A DNA stretch of 64,000 nt from Rhodobacteraceae bacterium HLUCCO07 (GCA_001314705.1 LJSU01000028.1:124001-188000); one strand, 5' to 3'. Positions 52,452 to 62,101 are shown, numbered from the stretch's first letter. Numbers and translations: made by a program. The notes: generated from the letters alone by a model not told the origin.

Positions 52452-52958
52452 CTAGATTACCGCGAATTCCATGATCAGAAGATCGTTGACCTTGCCCTCT
52501 CCGATGACCGTCTTGATCCGTCGCAGGATCTGCCCGCGAATTCGAACAAGCGCGGCGGAATCCGCTATGTCGGTATAGTCCAGGGCTCGCAAATATCCGT
52601 TAATGACATCCGCAACGCGCGGCAGGAACCTGGTCACGTCGCCCTGGAATTCGGATGGAACCTCGAGTTGCGCGCGAAAGCGAAGGTGCCTGTTTTCCCC
52701 GTCCGTCCGAAGTTGAACGACGATCGGCTCGATCGGCACGAAACGAACATCGGGCATGTCGTCGGCATCGCTTTCCCGCGCCTCGAATCGCCCGATGTCA
52801 GGGTTTGAACCCATCGGGATATATCCCGAATAGGCCGCGTAGAAACCGCCGGCGGCGCCGATGATCCCGATGGTCAGGCCCATGAAAAGAAAGGCTTTCG
52901 AGCGCTTCTTTCCACCGCCTTCACCGGCCTCGTCATTTTCGTCTTGCGTGTCCGCCAT
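52452..52958 (-). CDS. fliL: Flagellar protein FliL, copy 2
   Basis: Predicted 168 residues: acidic head, one membrane helix (about 24-45) and periplasmic FliL domain 'VRFVPIEPIVVQLRTDGENRHLRFRAQLEVPSEFQGDVTRFLPRVADVINGYLRALDYTDIAD', ending 'VNDLLIMEFAVI'. This is the more typical of the two FliL-like proteins in the window. It binds the stator and supports torque. Divergent from fliF; first gene of the motor operon. Confidence 0.93.
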   Translation of the reverse strand: MADTQDENDEAGEGGGKKRSKAFLFMGLTIGIIGAAGGFYAAYSGYIPMGSNPDIGRFEARESDADDMPDVRFVPIEPIVVQLRTDGENRHLRFRAQLEVPSEFQGDVTRFLPRVADVINGYLRALDYTDIADSAALVRIRGQILRRIKTVIGEGKVNDLLIMEFAVI

Positions 52959-53003
52959 GGAAGCCTCCGACCGTTGCGATGGCGGAACAATAGCAAGCTG
53001 CCC

Positions 53004-53018
53004 CTAACCGATTCTTAA
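53004..53018 (-). promoter_or_regulatory. CtrA-box-like TTAA-N7-TTAG (minus strand) between fliL and fliF
   Basis: On the plus strand CTAA-N7-TTAA; reversed, TTAA-GAATCGG-TTAG. It lies in the 120-base gap between divergent fliL and fliF and contains a GAATC/GATTC (GANTC) within the spacer. Confidence 0.45.
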
Positions 53019-53077
53019 TCAAGATCTGGAACAAGCTGCGTTCGGGGAGACCCGTTTCCAATGCTCCGGAGAGGCAT

Positions 53078-54703
53078 ATGCAACACCTGAAAATCCTGTG
53101 GCTTTCGCTGGATACGCGCAAGCAGGTCATCGCTGTCCTCGGCGGGCTTGCCATCGTCGCGACGCTTTTCGCGATTTTCCAGATCGCCACCAAGCCGAGC
53201 ATGAGCTTGCTCTATTCCGGCCTTGAGGACCGGGCCTCGGGCGACGTCATTCAGGCGCTTGAGGCCAAGGGCGTCATCCATGAGATTCGCGGCGACAGCA
53301 TCTTCGTTGAAACCTCGCGACGCGACGCCCTGCGCATGAGCCTCGCCAGCGAGGGGCTGCCGGGCATGTCCAGCACGGGCTATGAGGTTCTCGACGGGTT
53401 GAACGGCTTTGGCACGACATCGCAGATGTTCGATGCCGCCTATTGGCGCGCCAAGGAAGGCGAACTTGCAAGGACGATCCTTGCAAGCCCGATGATATCG
53501 AGCGCACGGGTCCATATCGCGACCTCGCTTCGGCGGACCGCGTTCAACGACTCGGAGCCGAGCGCGTCCGTATCGGTGATCACGGCTGGGGGCGACCTTC
53601 CCGCGCGCCATGCCAAGGCCCTGAAGTATCTGGTGGCATCGGCCGTCGCCGGCCTTACCCCCGAGAATGTCGCGATCGTGGACGGTCAGGGCGGGGTGAT
53701 CGACGACTCGGAGGCGTCGAACGCGACCAGTCTTGCGGATCAGAGAGCGGAAATCCTGCGCGGCCGGGTCCAGAACCTGCTCGAGGCGCGGGTCGGTCAC
53801 GGAAACGCCGTGGTGGAGGTCAGCATCGAGACCGTCACCGAGAGCGAATCGATACATCAAAAGCAGATCGACCCGGACAGCCGTGTGGTCATCAGCACCG
53901 ACTCCGAAGAGACCGTCAACAGGTCCACGAACGCCGATACGGCGGCGGTCGGCGTCGCCTCGAACCTGCCTGATGGTGATGCGGACGCCCAGCAGAACAG
54001 CGAGAGCAACGAGAACAGGACACGCGAGCGTATCAATTACGAAATCTCGGAAACCGAGCGCAGGATCGTAAGGGAGCCGGGTGCGGTCAAGCGACTGACT
54101 GTCGCTGTTCTGGTCAACAGCGCGCTTGGCCCCGACGCGGCGGCAGAGCCGGGCAACCCGCAAAGGTCGGATGCCGAACTGGCGAACCTGCGCGAGCTTG
54201 TCGCCTCCGCGGTCGGTTACGACGAGCAACGTGGGGACATGATCACGATCAAGGCCATGGAGTTCGAGGCCCCGGGCGCGCCCGGCACCGGATCGGCGCC
54301 GTCATTGATCGACGCGTGGGGCATTGACGTCATGTCCCTTGTGAAGCTCGTCATTCTGGCGCTGACGGTTCTGGCTACGGCCCTCCTCGTCCTGCGACCG
54401 ATCCTGAAGGGAGCCCGGCAAGACACCGGGGCTCTGGCGGCGCCCCCGACCCTGCCGGGTCTGGACGGGGCCGCGCGACAGGAGGCGAGGATGGACGCCC
54501 TGACAGGCGAGATCGACGACACCCCGCGCAACACCGAACGAATGGAGCTCGTGCCCTCGGCGCGGACAGATCCGGGCGATGCGCTCGCCGAGCGGTCCGG
54601 CGAAGACCCGGTCGGGCGTTTGCGGACCATGATCGAGGAGCGAAAGGAGGAAACCGTCGAAATCCTGAGAAACTGGCTGGAACCGAAAGAAGAGGACGCA
54701 TGA
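53078..54703 (+). CDS. fliF: Flagellar MS-ring protein FliF
   Basis: Predicted 541 residues. N-terminal helix 'QVIAVLGGLAIVATLFAIFQIA', YscJ-type ring domain 'PSMSLLYSGLEDRASGDVIQALEAKGVIHEI', 'ARVHIATS' and C-terminal membrane helix (about 415-438) with a cytoplasmic tail that holds FliG-binding residues. It makes the MS ring on which the export gate and rotor are built. ATG preceded by GGAGAGGCAT. First gene of the fliF-fliH-fliN-fliP operon; fliG is not in this window. Confidence 0.96.
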   Translation: MQHLKILWLSLDTRKQVIAVLGGLAIVATLFAIFQIATKPSMSLLYSGLEDRASGDVIQALEAKGVIHEIRGDSIFVETSRRDALRMSLASEGLPGMSSTGYEVLDGLNGFGTTSQMFDAAYWRAKEGELARTILASPMISSARVHIATSLRRTAFNDSEPSASVSVITAGGDLPARHAKALKYLVASAVAGLTPENVAIVDGQGGVIDDSEASNATSLADQRAEILRGRVQNLLEARVGHGNAVVEVSIETVTESESIHQKQIDPDSRVVISTDSEETVNRSTNADTAAVGVASNLPDGDADAQQNSESNENRTRERINYEISETERRIVREPGAVKRLTVAVLVNSALGPDAAAEPGNPQRSDAELANLRELVASAVGYDEQRGDMITIKAMEFEAPGAPGTGSAPSLIDAWGIDVMSLVKLVILALTVLATALLVLRPILKGARQDTGALAAPPTLPGLDGAARQEARMDALTGEIDDTPRNTERMELVPSARTDPGDALAERSGEDPVGRLRTMIEERKEETVEILRNWLEPKEEDA

Positions 54704-55317
54704 TGGGCATTTCGCATCTTCTGGAATCCTTTGATACCAGGGCCCAGGCCGCTGCCCCGGTCGTGTCGATAACCGAGGCGGACCTCGAGGAAAGCAAGCT
54801 CAAGGCTTTCGAAGAGGGATACAGGGCAGGTTGGGATGACGCGATCAAATCGCAATCCGACGACAAGACACGGATTTCCCAGGATTTCGCGCAGAATCTC
54901 CAACAGATCTCCTTTGCCTATCACGAGGCGCAGGCCGAGATCCTGAGATCCCTTAAGCCGGTTCTCGAGCAGGTTGTCGGGGTTCTTCTGCCCGAGATCG
55001 CAAGCTCGAGATTCGGATCGCGTCTGTTGTCCGAACTGATGACACTGACCGAAGCTTCCGCGCAGCATGAAGTCGAGATCGTCGTTTGCCCGGAAAACAG
55101 ACCTGCATTGGAGGCGATGCTGGCCCGATGCAACATCTCGTCCTTCAAGCTGTCGGCCGAGGAGAGCCTTGGCGCTGGACAGGCCTACATCCGGCTGGGC
55201 GAGATCGAGCGGCACATCGACCTGGATGCCGCCGTGAGCGAGATCCGCACCGCGGTCGAGGGCTTTTACCAACAACTGGAAAACGATGCCACGAAGGAGA
55301 TCGAGAATGCCGGATAA
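54700..55317 (+). CDS. fliH: Flagellar export regulator FliH-like
   Basis: Predicted 205 residues; start overlaps fliF (ATGATG). Charged, helical N-terminal part 'EADLEESKLKAFEEGYRAGWDDAIKSQ' (the FliH pattern of GxxxG-like helices) and a C-terminal domain 'AEITLVVCPENRPALEAMLARCNISSFKLSAEESLGAGQAYIRLGEIERHIDLDAAVSEIR' typical of FliH/YscL. It regulates FliI. Often listed as hypothetical in these bacteria. Confidence 0.82.
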   Translation: MMGISHLLESFDTRAQAAAPVVSITEADLEESKLKAFEEGYRAGWDDAIKSQSDDKTRISQDFAQNLQQISFAYHEAQAEILRSLKPVLEQVVGVLLPEIASSRFGSRLLSELMTLTEASAQHEVEIVVCPENRPALEAMLARCNISSFKLSAEESLGAGQAYIRLGEIERHIDLDAAVSEIRTAVEGFYQQLENDATKEIENAG

Positions 55318-55600
55318 GGGCGACGCGCGGAACCAGGAAATGCCGCAAGGCGACATGTTCTCGGTCATTCCGATCGAGGTCACGGTCTCGGTCGGCAAGG
55401 CGCGCCCGATGATCCGTGACCTTCTTGCGCTGGGCGAGAATTCCATTCTCCCACTCGATACCCGTGTCGAAGATCCGGTCGAGCTTTTCGTGGGCGGTCG
55501 ACTGATCGCGCGGGGCGAGCTGGAAGAGCTCGAAGGGGAAGACGCGGGGCAACTGGGGGTACGGCTGACCGAGATCATCAAGCAAGGCGGAAGCTTCTAG
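55307..55600 (+). CDS. fliN: Flagellar motor switch protein FliN
   Basis: Predicted 97 residues. ATG 55307 follows AAGGAGA. Single SpoA domain: 'VIPIEVTVSVGKARPMIRDLLALGENSILPLDTRVEDPVELFVGGRLIARGELEELEG'. C-ring component and FliH docking site. 11-base overlap with the fliH end. Confidence 0.94.
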   Translation: MPDKGDARNQEMPQGDMFSVIPIEVTVSVGKARPMIRDLLALGENSILPLDTRVEDPVELFVGGRLIARGELEELEGEDAGQLGVRLTEIIKQGGSF

Positions 55601-56341
55601 ATGAGGGGCCCGCGGATCTTCGGGTTCCTCGCCGTCTTTCTTGTCGCGGCACTCGCGCCATCGCTTGCGCCGGCGCAGGAGCTCTCCATCGGGTTTGGCG
55701 AAAACGGGTCGATCACCGGCACCTCCATTCAGCTCATCGCGCTGATCACCGTATTGAGCGTGGCCCCCGGCCTTGCCATCATGATCACCTGTTTCCCGAT
55801 GATCGTCACGGTCTTGTCGATCCTGCGCCAGGGCATCGGGTTGCAGCAATCGCCGCCGAACATGTTCATCGTGAGCCTTGCCCTCTTTCTGACCTATTTT
55901 GTCATGGAGCCGGTCTTCGAAGAGGCCTGGCGGGTCGGGATCTCACCAATGATCTCGGAGCAAATCAGCGCCGAGACGGGTTTGGTGCGGGCGCTTGACC
56001 CGTTTCGCGACTTCATGGCGGGGCGACTGGATCTTTCGACGTTCGAGGCCATGGCGGCGCTGCGTCCGGATTATTCCGGGACGCAGGAACTTCGGGACTC
56101 GCCCATGTCGATCCTGATCCCCAGTTTCCTGCTCTCGGAAATCTCGCGGGCGTTTCAGATCGGTTTCCTCGTCTTCCTGCCCTTCCTGATCATCGACATC
56201 GTCGTGGCCGCGGTCTTGATGTCGATGGGCATGATGATGGTTCCGCCCGCCCTGGTCTCGTTGCCCTTCAAGCTGTCGTTCTTCGTGCTTGCCGATGGTT
56301 GGAGCCTGATATCGGCAAGCCTCGTGAGCGGGTATTTGTAG
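55601..56341 (+). CDS. fliP: Flagellar export gate protein FliP
   Basis: Predicted 246 residues with signal peptide 'LAVFLVAALAPSLAPAQE' and four membrane helices; FliP motifs 'LSVAPGLAIMITCFPMIVTVLSILRQGIGLQQSPPNMFIVSLALFLTYFVM' and 'FLVFLPFLIIDIVVAAVLMSMGMMMVPPALVSLPFKLSFFVLADGW'. Forms the export channel with FliQ and FliR. ATG directly follows the fliN stop. Confidence 0.96.
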   Translation: MRGPRIFGFLAVFLVAALAPSLAPAQELSIGFGENGSITGTSIQLIALITVLSVAPGLAIMITCFPMIVTVLSILRQGIGLQQSPPNMFIVSLALFLTYFVMEPVFEEAWRVGISPMISEQISAETGLVRALDPFRDFMAGRLDLSTFEAMAALRPDYSGTQELRDSPMSILIPSFLLSEISRAFQIGFLVFLPFLIIDIVVAAVLMSMGMMMVPPALVSLPFKLSFFVLADGWSLISASLVSGYL

Positions 56342-56409
56342 GGGGGCCTTGCCCTCCGGTGCCGGGCGGGCCAGGGCGCGCCGCAACGCGCCTTGTCGGG
56401 CTGGCGGAT

Positions 56410-58470
56410 CTAGCGACGCCCTTCCCTGAGCCACGCCAGGATCAGCAGGCCGGCTGCCAGCAGGAGCGACAACCATGCGGGCAACAGGGCGCGCGTTTTC
56501 ATGTCCGTGACGTCATAGGCCGCGCGCGGGGTGATGCCCAGCCAGCCGCGCCCCGTTGCCGGCCTTCCCGTCTTGACCGTTCGGATGGTCGGCATCCCCT
56601 CGCTCAGGCGTTTCGAGCCGCCGCGATGTGCCTCCAGAACGGGTTCGATCCAGTCCGGCCCTGCAACGGAGTCGACGAATTCGCGCGGCGAGACCGGCCC
56701 GAGACCCACCAGGGCGGATTTCTCGTCGTCGGACAACCGGTAAAGCCCGATCTCGTCGCCCTCGGCGGTGCCCTCGAACACGCCCGGAGTGCTTTCGACC
56801 AGCCGGTGTTCAGAGGATTCGCCATCCGGCGACGTGACCGTGACGGGGGCGGCCGTGTCGGCCAGCGTGCGCCGGGTGATCTTGATATTCTTGCCATCGG
56901 GCTCGGCGACAAGATCTTCCTCCTCGAGCTCGGGCTCCTTCATCATCCAGTGCGAAAGGCGCCGCAGCAAGTCCAGTTGCGGCCCGCCGCCTTCGAAACC
57001 GCGGTTCCAGAGCCAGGCGTGATCCGACGCCAGGAGCGCGATCCGCCCCTCGCCGACCCGGTCGAGGACCAGCAGCGGCGCACCCTCGTGTCCATCCATG
57101 ACGACATGACCGTCACGCTCTTCTACCGGTGTCACCTCGATCTGGCGCATCCAGCGGCCCCAATCGGCAGGCTGATCGGATGCATCGAGGTTTGACGTGA
57201 CGGGGTGGCGCTTGCCAAGCTCGCTCACCTTCGGGCGATATCCGCGCTCGATCACCCTGGCGGTCGGGCTTGCGGGCAGAACCTCGGAGAGGGGCGAGCG
57301 GAAAATGCTGTCGGCGCTGGCGAAATCCGGACCCGCCGCGACGAGGACGGCCCCGCCTCCCTCGACATACTGGCGCACATTGTCGAGATAGACCGAGGGC
57401 AGAATCCCCCGCCGCTTGTAGCGGTCGAAGATGATCAGGTCGAAATCGTCGATCTTCTCGATGAACAATTCCCGGGTGGGAAAGGCGATGAGCGAAAGCT
57501 CCCCGACCGGAACGCCATCCTGCTTTTCCGGTGGTCTGAGGATCGTGAAATGCACCAGATCCACGGAGCTGTCGGATTTCAGGAGATTGCGCCATGTCCG
57601 GCTGCCTGGATGTGGCTCACCCGAGACGAGAAGCACGCGCAGGCGGTCCCGGACGCCGTTGACCTGCACCAGCGCGATATTGTTGCGCGCCGTCAGTTCG
57701 CCCTCGGTCTCGGGCGTCGATATCTGAAAGACATTGCGACCGGTGTGATTGATCTGGATCGGGATGTCGACGGATCGCCCCACCGGGACGTCAAGACTGA
57801 CAGGCGGCTCGCCATCGACCGATACCTCGAGCGGGGCAACGGAGGCGTCGTCGGGCACCGCGCCGCTGTCCTCGACCCGGACCGTGAGCGTGACCTCCTC
57901 GTCGAGAATGGCAAAGGCCGGTGCATCTTCGACAACGATCTGCCGATCCCAGTCGGATGGCTCACCGGTCAATAGCAGGTGCATCGGCGCGGACAGGTCG
58001 GGGGCATTCTCGACATCGTGAATCCGGCCGTCGCTGATCAGGAAAACGCCGGAAATTCGCGAACGTGGTTCCTTGTTCAGGGCGCGGGTGAGCGCGGTCA
58101 TGAGCCGCGTCCCGCTATCCCCTTCGCCATCGTCCACATCGACGCGGCGTATCTCGGTGTCGCCGAGGTTCGAGAGGCGGGTTTCGAGTTCCTCGAAGGC
58201 GGTTTCGGATTGCCCGGCCCTGTCTCCGAGGGTCTGGCTGGCGCTGTTGTCGACCACGACGATGGCGATATCGTTCAGCGCCTGCCGCTCCTCCTGCTGA
58301 ATGCGCGGAGACAGCAAGGCCAGGATCAGGACGGCGGCCCCGAGCAATCGGAACACCCAGCCCGACAGGCCACGCCAGACGGCCAGTCCCAGGAGGACGG
58401 CGGTGATCAGCGCGAGCACGGCAATGATCGGCCAGGGCAGAAGCGGTATGAAGACGACGGATGTGTTCAT
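56410..58470 (-). CDS. Membrane protein with VWA-like and GATase-like parts
   Basis: Predicted 686 residues. Two N-terminal membrane helices (about 10-55); a VWA-like segment with MIDAS-type DNSAS ('DIAIVVVDNSASQTLG'); beta-rich middle part; a Class I GATase-like segment ('LRVLLVSGEPHPGSRTWRNLL' ... 'FDLIIFDRYKRRGILPSVYLDNVRQYVEGGGAVLVAAG'); and a C-terminal helix 'LLPAWLSLLLAAGLLILAW'. Proteins of this form accompany MoxR/DUF58 genes; role unknown, probably envelope complex assembly. ATGA overlap upstream. Confidence 0.75.
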   Translation of the reverse strand: MNTSVVFIPLLPWPIIAVLALITAVLLGLAVWRGLSGWVFRLLGAAVLILALLSPRIQQEERQALNDIAIVVVDNSASQTLGDRAGQSETAFEELETRLSNLGDTEIRRVDVDDGEGDSGTRLMTALTRALNKEPRSRISGVFLISDGRIHDVENAPDLSAPMHLLLTGEPSDWDRQIVVEDAPAFAILDEEVTLTVRVEDSGAVPDDASVAPLEVSVDGEPPVSLDVPVGRSVDIPIQINHTGRNVFQISTPETEGELTARNNIALVQVNGVRDRLRVLLVSGEPHPGSRTWRNLLKSDSSVDLVHFTILRPPEKQDGVPVGELSLIAFPTRELFIEKIDDFDLIIFDRYKRRGILPSVYLDNVRQYVEGGGAVLVAAGPDFASADSIFRSPLSEVLPASPTARVIERGYRPKVSELGKRHPVTSNLDASDQPADWGRWMRQIEVTPVEERDGHVVMDGHEGAPLLVLDRVGEGRIALLASDHAWLWNRGFEGGGPQLDLLRRLSHWMMKEPELEEEDLVAEPDGKNIKITRRTLADTAAPVTVTSPDGESSEHRLVESTPGVFEGTAEGDEIGLYRLSDDEKSALVGLGPVSPREFVDSVAGPDWIEPVLEAHRGGSKRLSEGMPTIRTVKTGRPATGRGWLGITPRAAYDVTDMKTRALLPAWLSLLLAAGLLILAWLREGRR

Positions 58471-61226
58471 TGTCCCAGCCTGTCCAGAAGCGCAGGCACA
58501 TGGACCTGGTCCGATTTGTAGTTCCCGGTCAGCACGTACATGACTAGGTTGACCCCGAAGCGGTAGGCCATTTCACGCTGGCGATCCCCGGCAACGCCGC
58601 GTCCCACGGGGAAGCTCGGGTTTCCGCGCTCATCCACCGCCCAGGCCGCTGCCCAGTCGTTGCCGCCGATCACGACCGGCGTCACACCGTCGTTGAGATT
58701 GCGGAACGGCATGCCCTCGGCCTGTTCCGCGTCCGGCGGCGATGCCTCGACCCAGATGTCGCGATCGCGGTGTCGCCCCGGGAATTCCTTCAACAGGTAG
58801 AAGGTGCGCATGAGCACATGATCGGACGGAACAGGCTCGATTTGCGGAATGTCGAGTGGTCGCGCCAGTTGCTGAAGCTTGCGGCCATTCGGGCTTGCCG
58901 TGCCATAGCCCGAGATGTCGCCGTCGCGCGTGTCGAAAAGGATCATCCCGCCCGAGCGCAGATACTGGTTGAGCTTGTCATAGGCGCGCTCCGAGGGTCG
59001 GGCCTGTTCGGGTGTGATCGGCCAGTAGATGATCGGGTAAAAGGCCAGCTCGTCCTGTTCGAGGTCGACGCCGATCGGCGTGCCCGGCTCCACCGATGTG
59101 CGCTGAGAGAGAGTTTGCGACAAGCCCGTCAGGCCGGCATGAGCGGTGTCGTCAATGCTGTTGTCGCCGGTCAGGACATGCGCGAAAACGACCTCGGAGG
59201 TGGCACGGATCGCGCGTTCGTCATCGGCCGTGGCCTTTGGCGGCGCGATCAGGATCGCCAACGCCAAGACACTGGCGGCGCTCGCCCCGCGCGCGATGTA
59301 AAGCCGCCCCGACAGGGCCAGAGAGGCGAGGATATCGAAGCAGAGCAAGGCAAGTGACAAGGCCAGGAACCACCCGGCAAGTGGAGTTTCGCCGTTGCGC
59401 GTCATGCCCAGAACCCGGGCATTCTCGGGCCAGTTCATCTCGGCCAGTTGATCCCCGGGCGCAAAGACATTTCGCGCGATCACCCGGTCGTCCCGTTGGT
59501 AGAGGCCCGCGCGCATCTCCTCGCCCAGCGTCTCTGTGACAAGCGATTCACCATCGACGCCGGGCAGGTTGCTGCCATCTTCAAGCCTGCCATATCCGTC
59601 GAGAACGAGGACCGGCTCCCAGAAGGTGTCGGAAAGATCCTGCTCCCCGTCGGGGGTGCTGACGGATGCGACGGACAGACGATCCAGCATGTCGACGAAA
59701 AGCCCGGAGAGCGGCAGGCTCGACCATTCGGCATTGGCGGTGACGTGAAAGAAGGTCACCCGCCCGTCGCCCAATCCCTTGCTTGTGACAAGTGGGGTGT
59801 CATCGCTCAACCGCGCCAGAACGCGATCCGACAATGACGGGTCGGGCTGGGCCAGCACCTGTGCATTCACGGTGACATCGTCAGGGATGTTCAGACCGGC
59901 AAAGGGCGAATCGTCGTCAAATGGCGCTAGCGTCTTGGGCTCGCCCCAGCTCATCGCGCCGCCGACCGTGCGCCCGCCCGCGCGCAGCCTGACCGGCATG
60001 AGGGGATGCTCGTCCTCGCGGCTGATTTCGCTGGCCGCGACGCGTGGACCGGCGAACCGCAAGAGCTGCCCGCCCTCTTCGACCCATTCGGTCAGGGCGG
60101 CCTCGTCATCGGGGGCAAGTTCGGCGATGTCGGCAAGGATCACCACGTCGGGATTGGCGGGCAGAACCTCGCCCAGCGCCCCTTCGAGGAGTTCCGCATT
60201 CGGTTGCAGGGCGTTTCGCAGGAAATGCAGGGGCGACAACAATTCGAGCCCTTCACGATCCTCGCGCGTCGAGATGAGCGCCACCTCGCGGCGTCCGAGA
60301 CTGTCATCGCTGAGGGCCACGGCGCCGGCACTTTCGACCCCCTCGAGGGCCAGCCGCGAGATTCGGCCACGCATTTCCGCGGGGAGCGACCGGCTTTCGG
60401 TGATGTCGGCCTGATCCGGTTCGAAGGCCAATTCCTGCTCGTCGAGGACCGTCTCGCTTCCGTTCGGATCGGTTCCGATGAACTGCACCGTGGCGGACTG
60501 CGCGGTCCCGGTCGCCGACCGTGACAGGTCGAACTCGATCGCGCCATCCTTGTAGCGCGGCGCGGTGATGGCCTGCACCGGCCGGTCGGCCTCGAGGATC
60601 GTGGTGCGCCCCGACCCCTGGAACGTCTCGAAAAGCGCCTCGCGCCCGTCGCGTGCCAAACCATCGGACAGCCAGACGGTTTCCATGTCATCACGCTCGG
60701 GCAGCAGTGCGGCAAATCGCTCCATCCGCTCGGGCGTGGGCAGCCACGGGGCCGGGTGCAGCCCGGCGAGGGTGTCGCGCAGGTCGGATGCAGAGACGAA
60801 GACCGGCGCTTCGGGGCGGCCGGCCAGGAGGCTCACCGCCGCCGTGCGGCCCGCCCGGCTTGCCTCGGCCAACAGTTCGTCGACCTTCTGAATCCGCGCA
60901 TCCCAGTCATCGGCACTGGCCCAGCCGCCGTCCATCACCACGAGAAGCGGCCCCTGGCCGACTGCACCGCGCTCATCGGGGTTCAGCACCGGGCCGGCCA
61001 ACCCGATGATGATCGCCGCCACCGCAAGCGTGCGCAGCAGCAAGAGCCACCAGGGCGTGCGGTCCGAAATGCTGTCATCGTCCTTGAGGCCAAGGAGAAG
61101 AGTAACCGCCGGAAATCGCCTGCGGATCGGGGCCGGGGGGACCGCGCGCAGCAGGATCCACAGCACCGGCAGCGCGATCAGGGCGAGAAGCAGCCAGGGG
61201 GCCGTAAAGGCAAGTGCACCCATCAT
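58467..61226 (-). CDS. BatA-N/DUF4159 membrane protein
   Basis: Predicted 919 residues. ATG 61226 overlaps the DUF58 stop. N-terminal BatA-type helices ('LAFTAPWLLLALIALPVLWILLRAVPPAPIRRRFPAVTLL'), a VWA-like region ('GQGPLLVVMDGGWASADDW'), and a C-terminal ~220-residue DUF4159 domain ('EVVFAHVLTGDNSIDDTAHAGLTGLSQ' ... 'FYPIIYWPITPEQARPSERAYDKLNQYLRSGGMILFDTRDG'). Function unknown. Central to the moxR operon. Confidence 0.85.
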   Translation of the reverse strand: MMGALAFTAPWLLLALIALPVLWILLRAVPPAPIRRRFPAVTLLLGLKDDDSISDRTPWWLLLLRTLAVAAIIIGLAGPVLNPDERGAVGQGPLLVVMDGGWASADDWDARIQKVDELLAEASRAGRTAAVSLLAGRPEAPVFVSASDLRDTLAGLHPAPWLPTPERMERFAALLPERDDMETVWLSDGLARDGREALFETFQGSGRTTILEADRPVQAITAPRYKDGAIEFDLSRSATGTAQSATVQFIGTDPNGSETVLDEQELAFEPDQADITESRSLPAEMRGRISRLALEGVESAGAVALSDDSLGRREVALISTREDREGLELLSPLHFLRNALQPNAELLEGALGEVLPANPDVVILADIAELAPDDEAALTEWVEEGGQLLRFAGPRVAASEISREDEHPLMPVRLRAGGRTVGGAMSWGEPKTLAPFDDDSPFAGLNIPDDVTVNAQVLAQPDPSLSDRVLARLSDDTPLVTSKGLGDGRVTFFHVTANAEWSSLPLSGLFVDMLDRLSVASVSTPDGEQDLSDTFWEPVLVLDGYGRLEDGSNLPGVDGESLVTETLGEEMRAGLYQRDDRVIARNVFAPGDQLAEMNWPENARVLGMTRNGETPLAGWFLALSLALLCFDILASLALSGRLYIARGASAASVLALAILIAPPKATADDERAIRATSEVVFAHVLTGDNSIDDTAHAGLTGLSQTLSQRTSVEPGTPIGVDLEQDELAFYPIIYWPITPEQARPSERAYDKLNQYLRSGGMILFDTRDGDISGYGTASPNGRKLQQLARPLDIPQIEPVPSDHVLMRTFYLLKEFPGRHRDRDIWVEASPPDAEQAEGMPFRNLNDGVTPVVIGGNDWAAAWAVDERGNPSFPVGRGVAGDRQREMAYRFGVNLVMYVLTGNYKSDQVHVPALLDRLGQ

Positions 61227-62101
61227 CGGCGCGCTCCGTCGATCGCCTGATACAGCCAGAGCAGGGCGGATTGCGCGCTTTCGCTGGTATGGTGGCAATG
61301 ATAACGCCACCCGACCACGGCGCACATGGCTTCAAGCTCGGCCTTTCGGCGCGCCAGCCTTTCCAGATAGTTCTCGCGCAGTTCGGACGCCTTGAGCGTT
61401 TCATGCGAGAGTGATCCGGCGACGCTTTCGAAAAGGGTGCGTCCCCGGAACGGGAAGCTTTCCTCGGCCGGGTCGAGCACCTGAAACAGAACGCCGCGCA
61501 CGCCGCGATCCGCCGCATCGGTCAGCGCCGACAGAACGGGGGCGGGATCGGCAAGGAAATCGGACATGAACACCGCGGACGCATGGGCAATCAGGCCGCG
61601 TGTGTCGGGCGCGGCATAGTCGGCATCCTGATCCTCGGACAGCGCCTGGGCCAGCCGGGTGATCTGAACCTCGCCGCGCCGCGGGGGCAGCAACCCGCCC
61701 AACAGGCCGACACGTTCGCCGGCCCGCAACAGCAGGATCGAGAGGGCCAGCCCGATCAATCGCGCGCGGTCGGACTTGTCCGGGAGGGTATCCGAACTGG
61801 CAAAGCGCATCGAGGCGGCAGGATCGATCCAGAGCTGCACACTTTGCGCGATCTGCCATTCCTTTTCACGCACGAACTGCGTGTCGGAGCGGGCCGAGCG
61901 CCGCCAGTCGATCATTCGCCGCGAATCCCCGGCCTGCATCGGGCGGTATTGCCAGAAATCGTCACCCTGCCCGGCGCGGCGGCGCCCATGCTCGCCCATG
62001 AGAACGGACCCGGCCAGATGGTCGGCCCGGGCGAGCAGATACGGAAGACGCGACGCCTCCTGTTCGGCCGTCTGCTTGAGAGAGGACGGGCTCTGGCTCA
62101 C
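61223..62101 (-). CDS. DUF58 protein
   Basis: Predicted 292 residues. DUF58 core 'GEHGRRRAGQGDDFWQYRPMQAGDSRRMIDWRRSARSD' and VWA-like 'QLWIDPAASM', where the usual DxSxS is degenerate (DPAAS). Acts with MoxR ATPase as a metal-protein or complex-assembly factor in studied cases; target unknown. Stop and start overlap neighbours by 4 bases. Confidence 0.9.
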   Translation of the reverse strand: MSQSPSSLKQTAEQEASRLPYLLARADHLAGSVLMGEHGRRRAGQGDDFWQYRPMQAGDSRRMIDWRRSARSDTQFVREKEWQIAQSVQLWIDPAASMRFASSDTLPDKSDRARLIGLALSILLLRAGERVGLLGGLLPPRRGEVQITRLAQALSEDQDADYAAPDTRGLIAHASAVFMSDFLADPAPVLSALTDAADRGVRGVLFQVLDPAEESFPFRGRTLFESVAGSLSHETLKASELRENYLERLARRKAELEAMCAVVGWRYHCHHTSESAQSALLWLYQAIDGARR

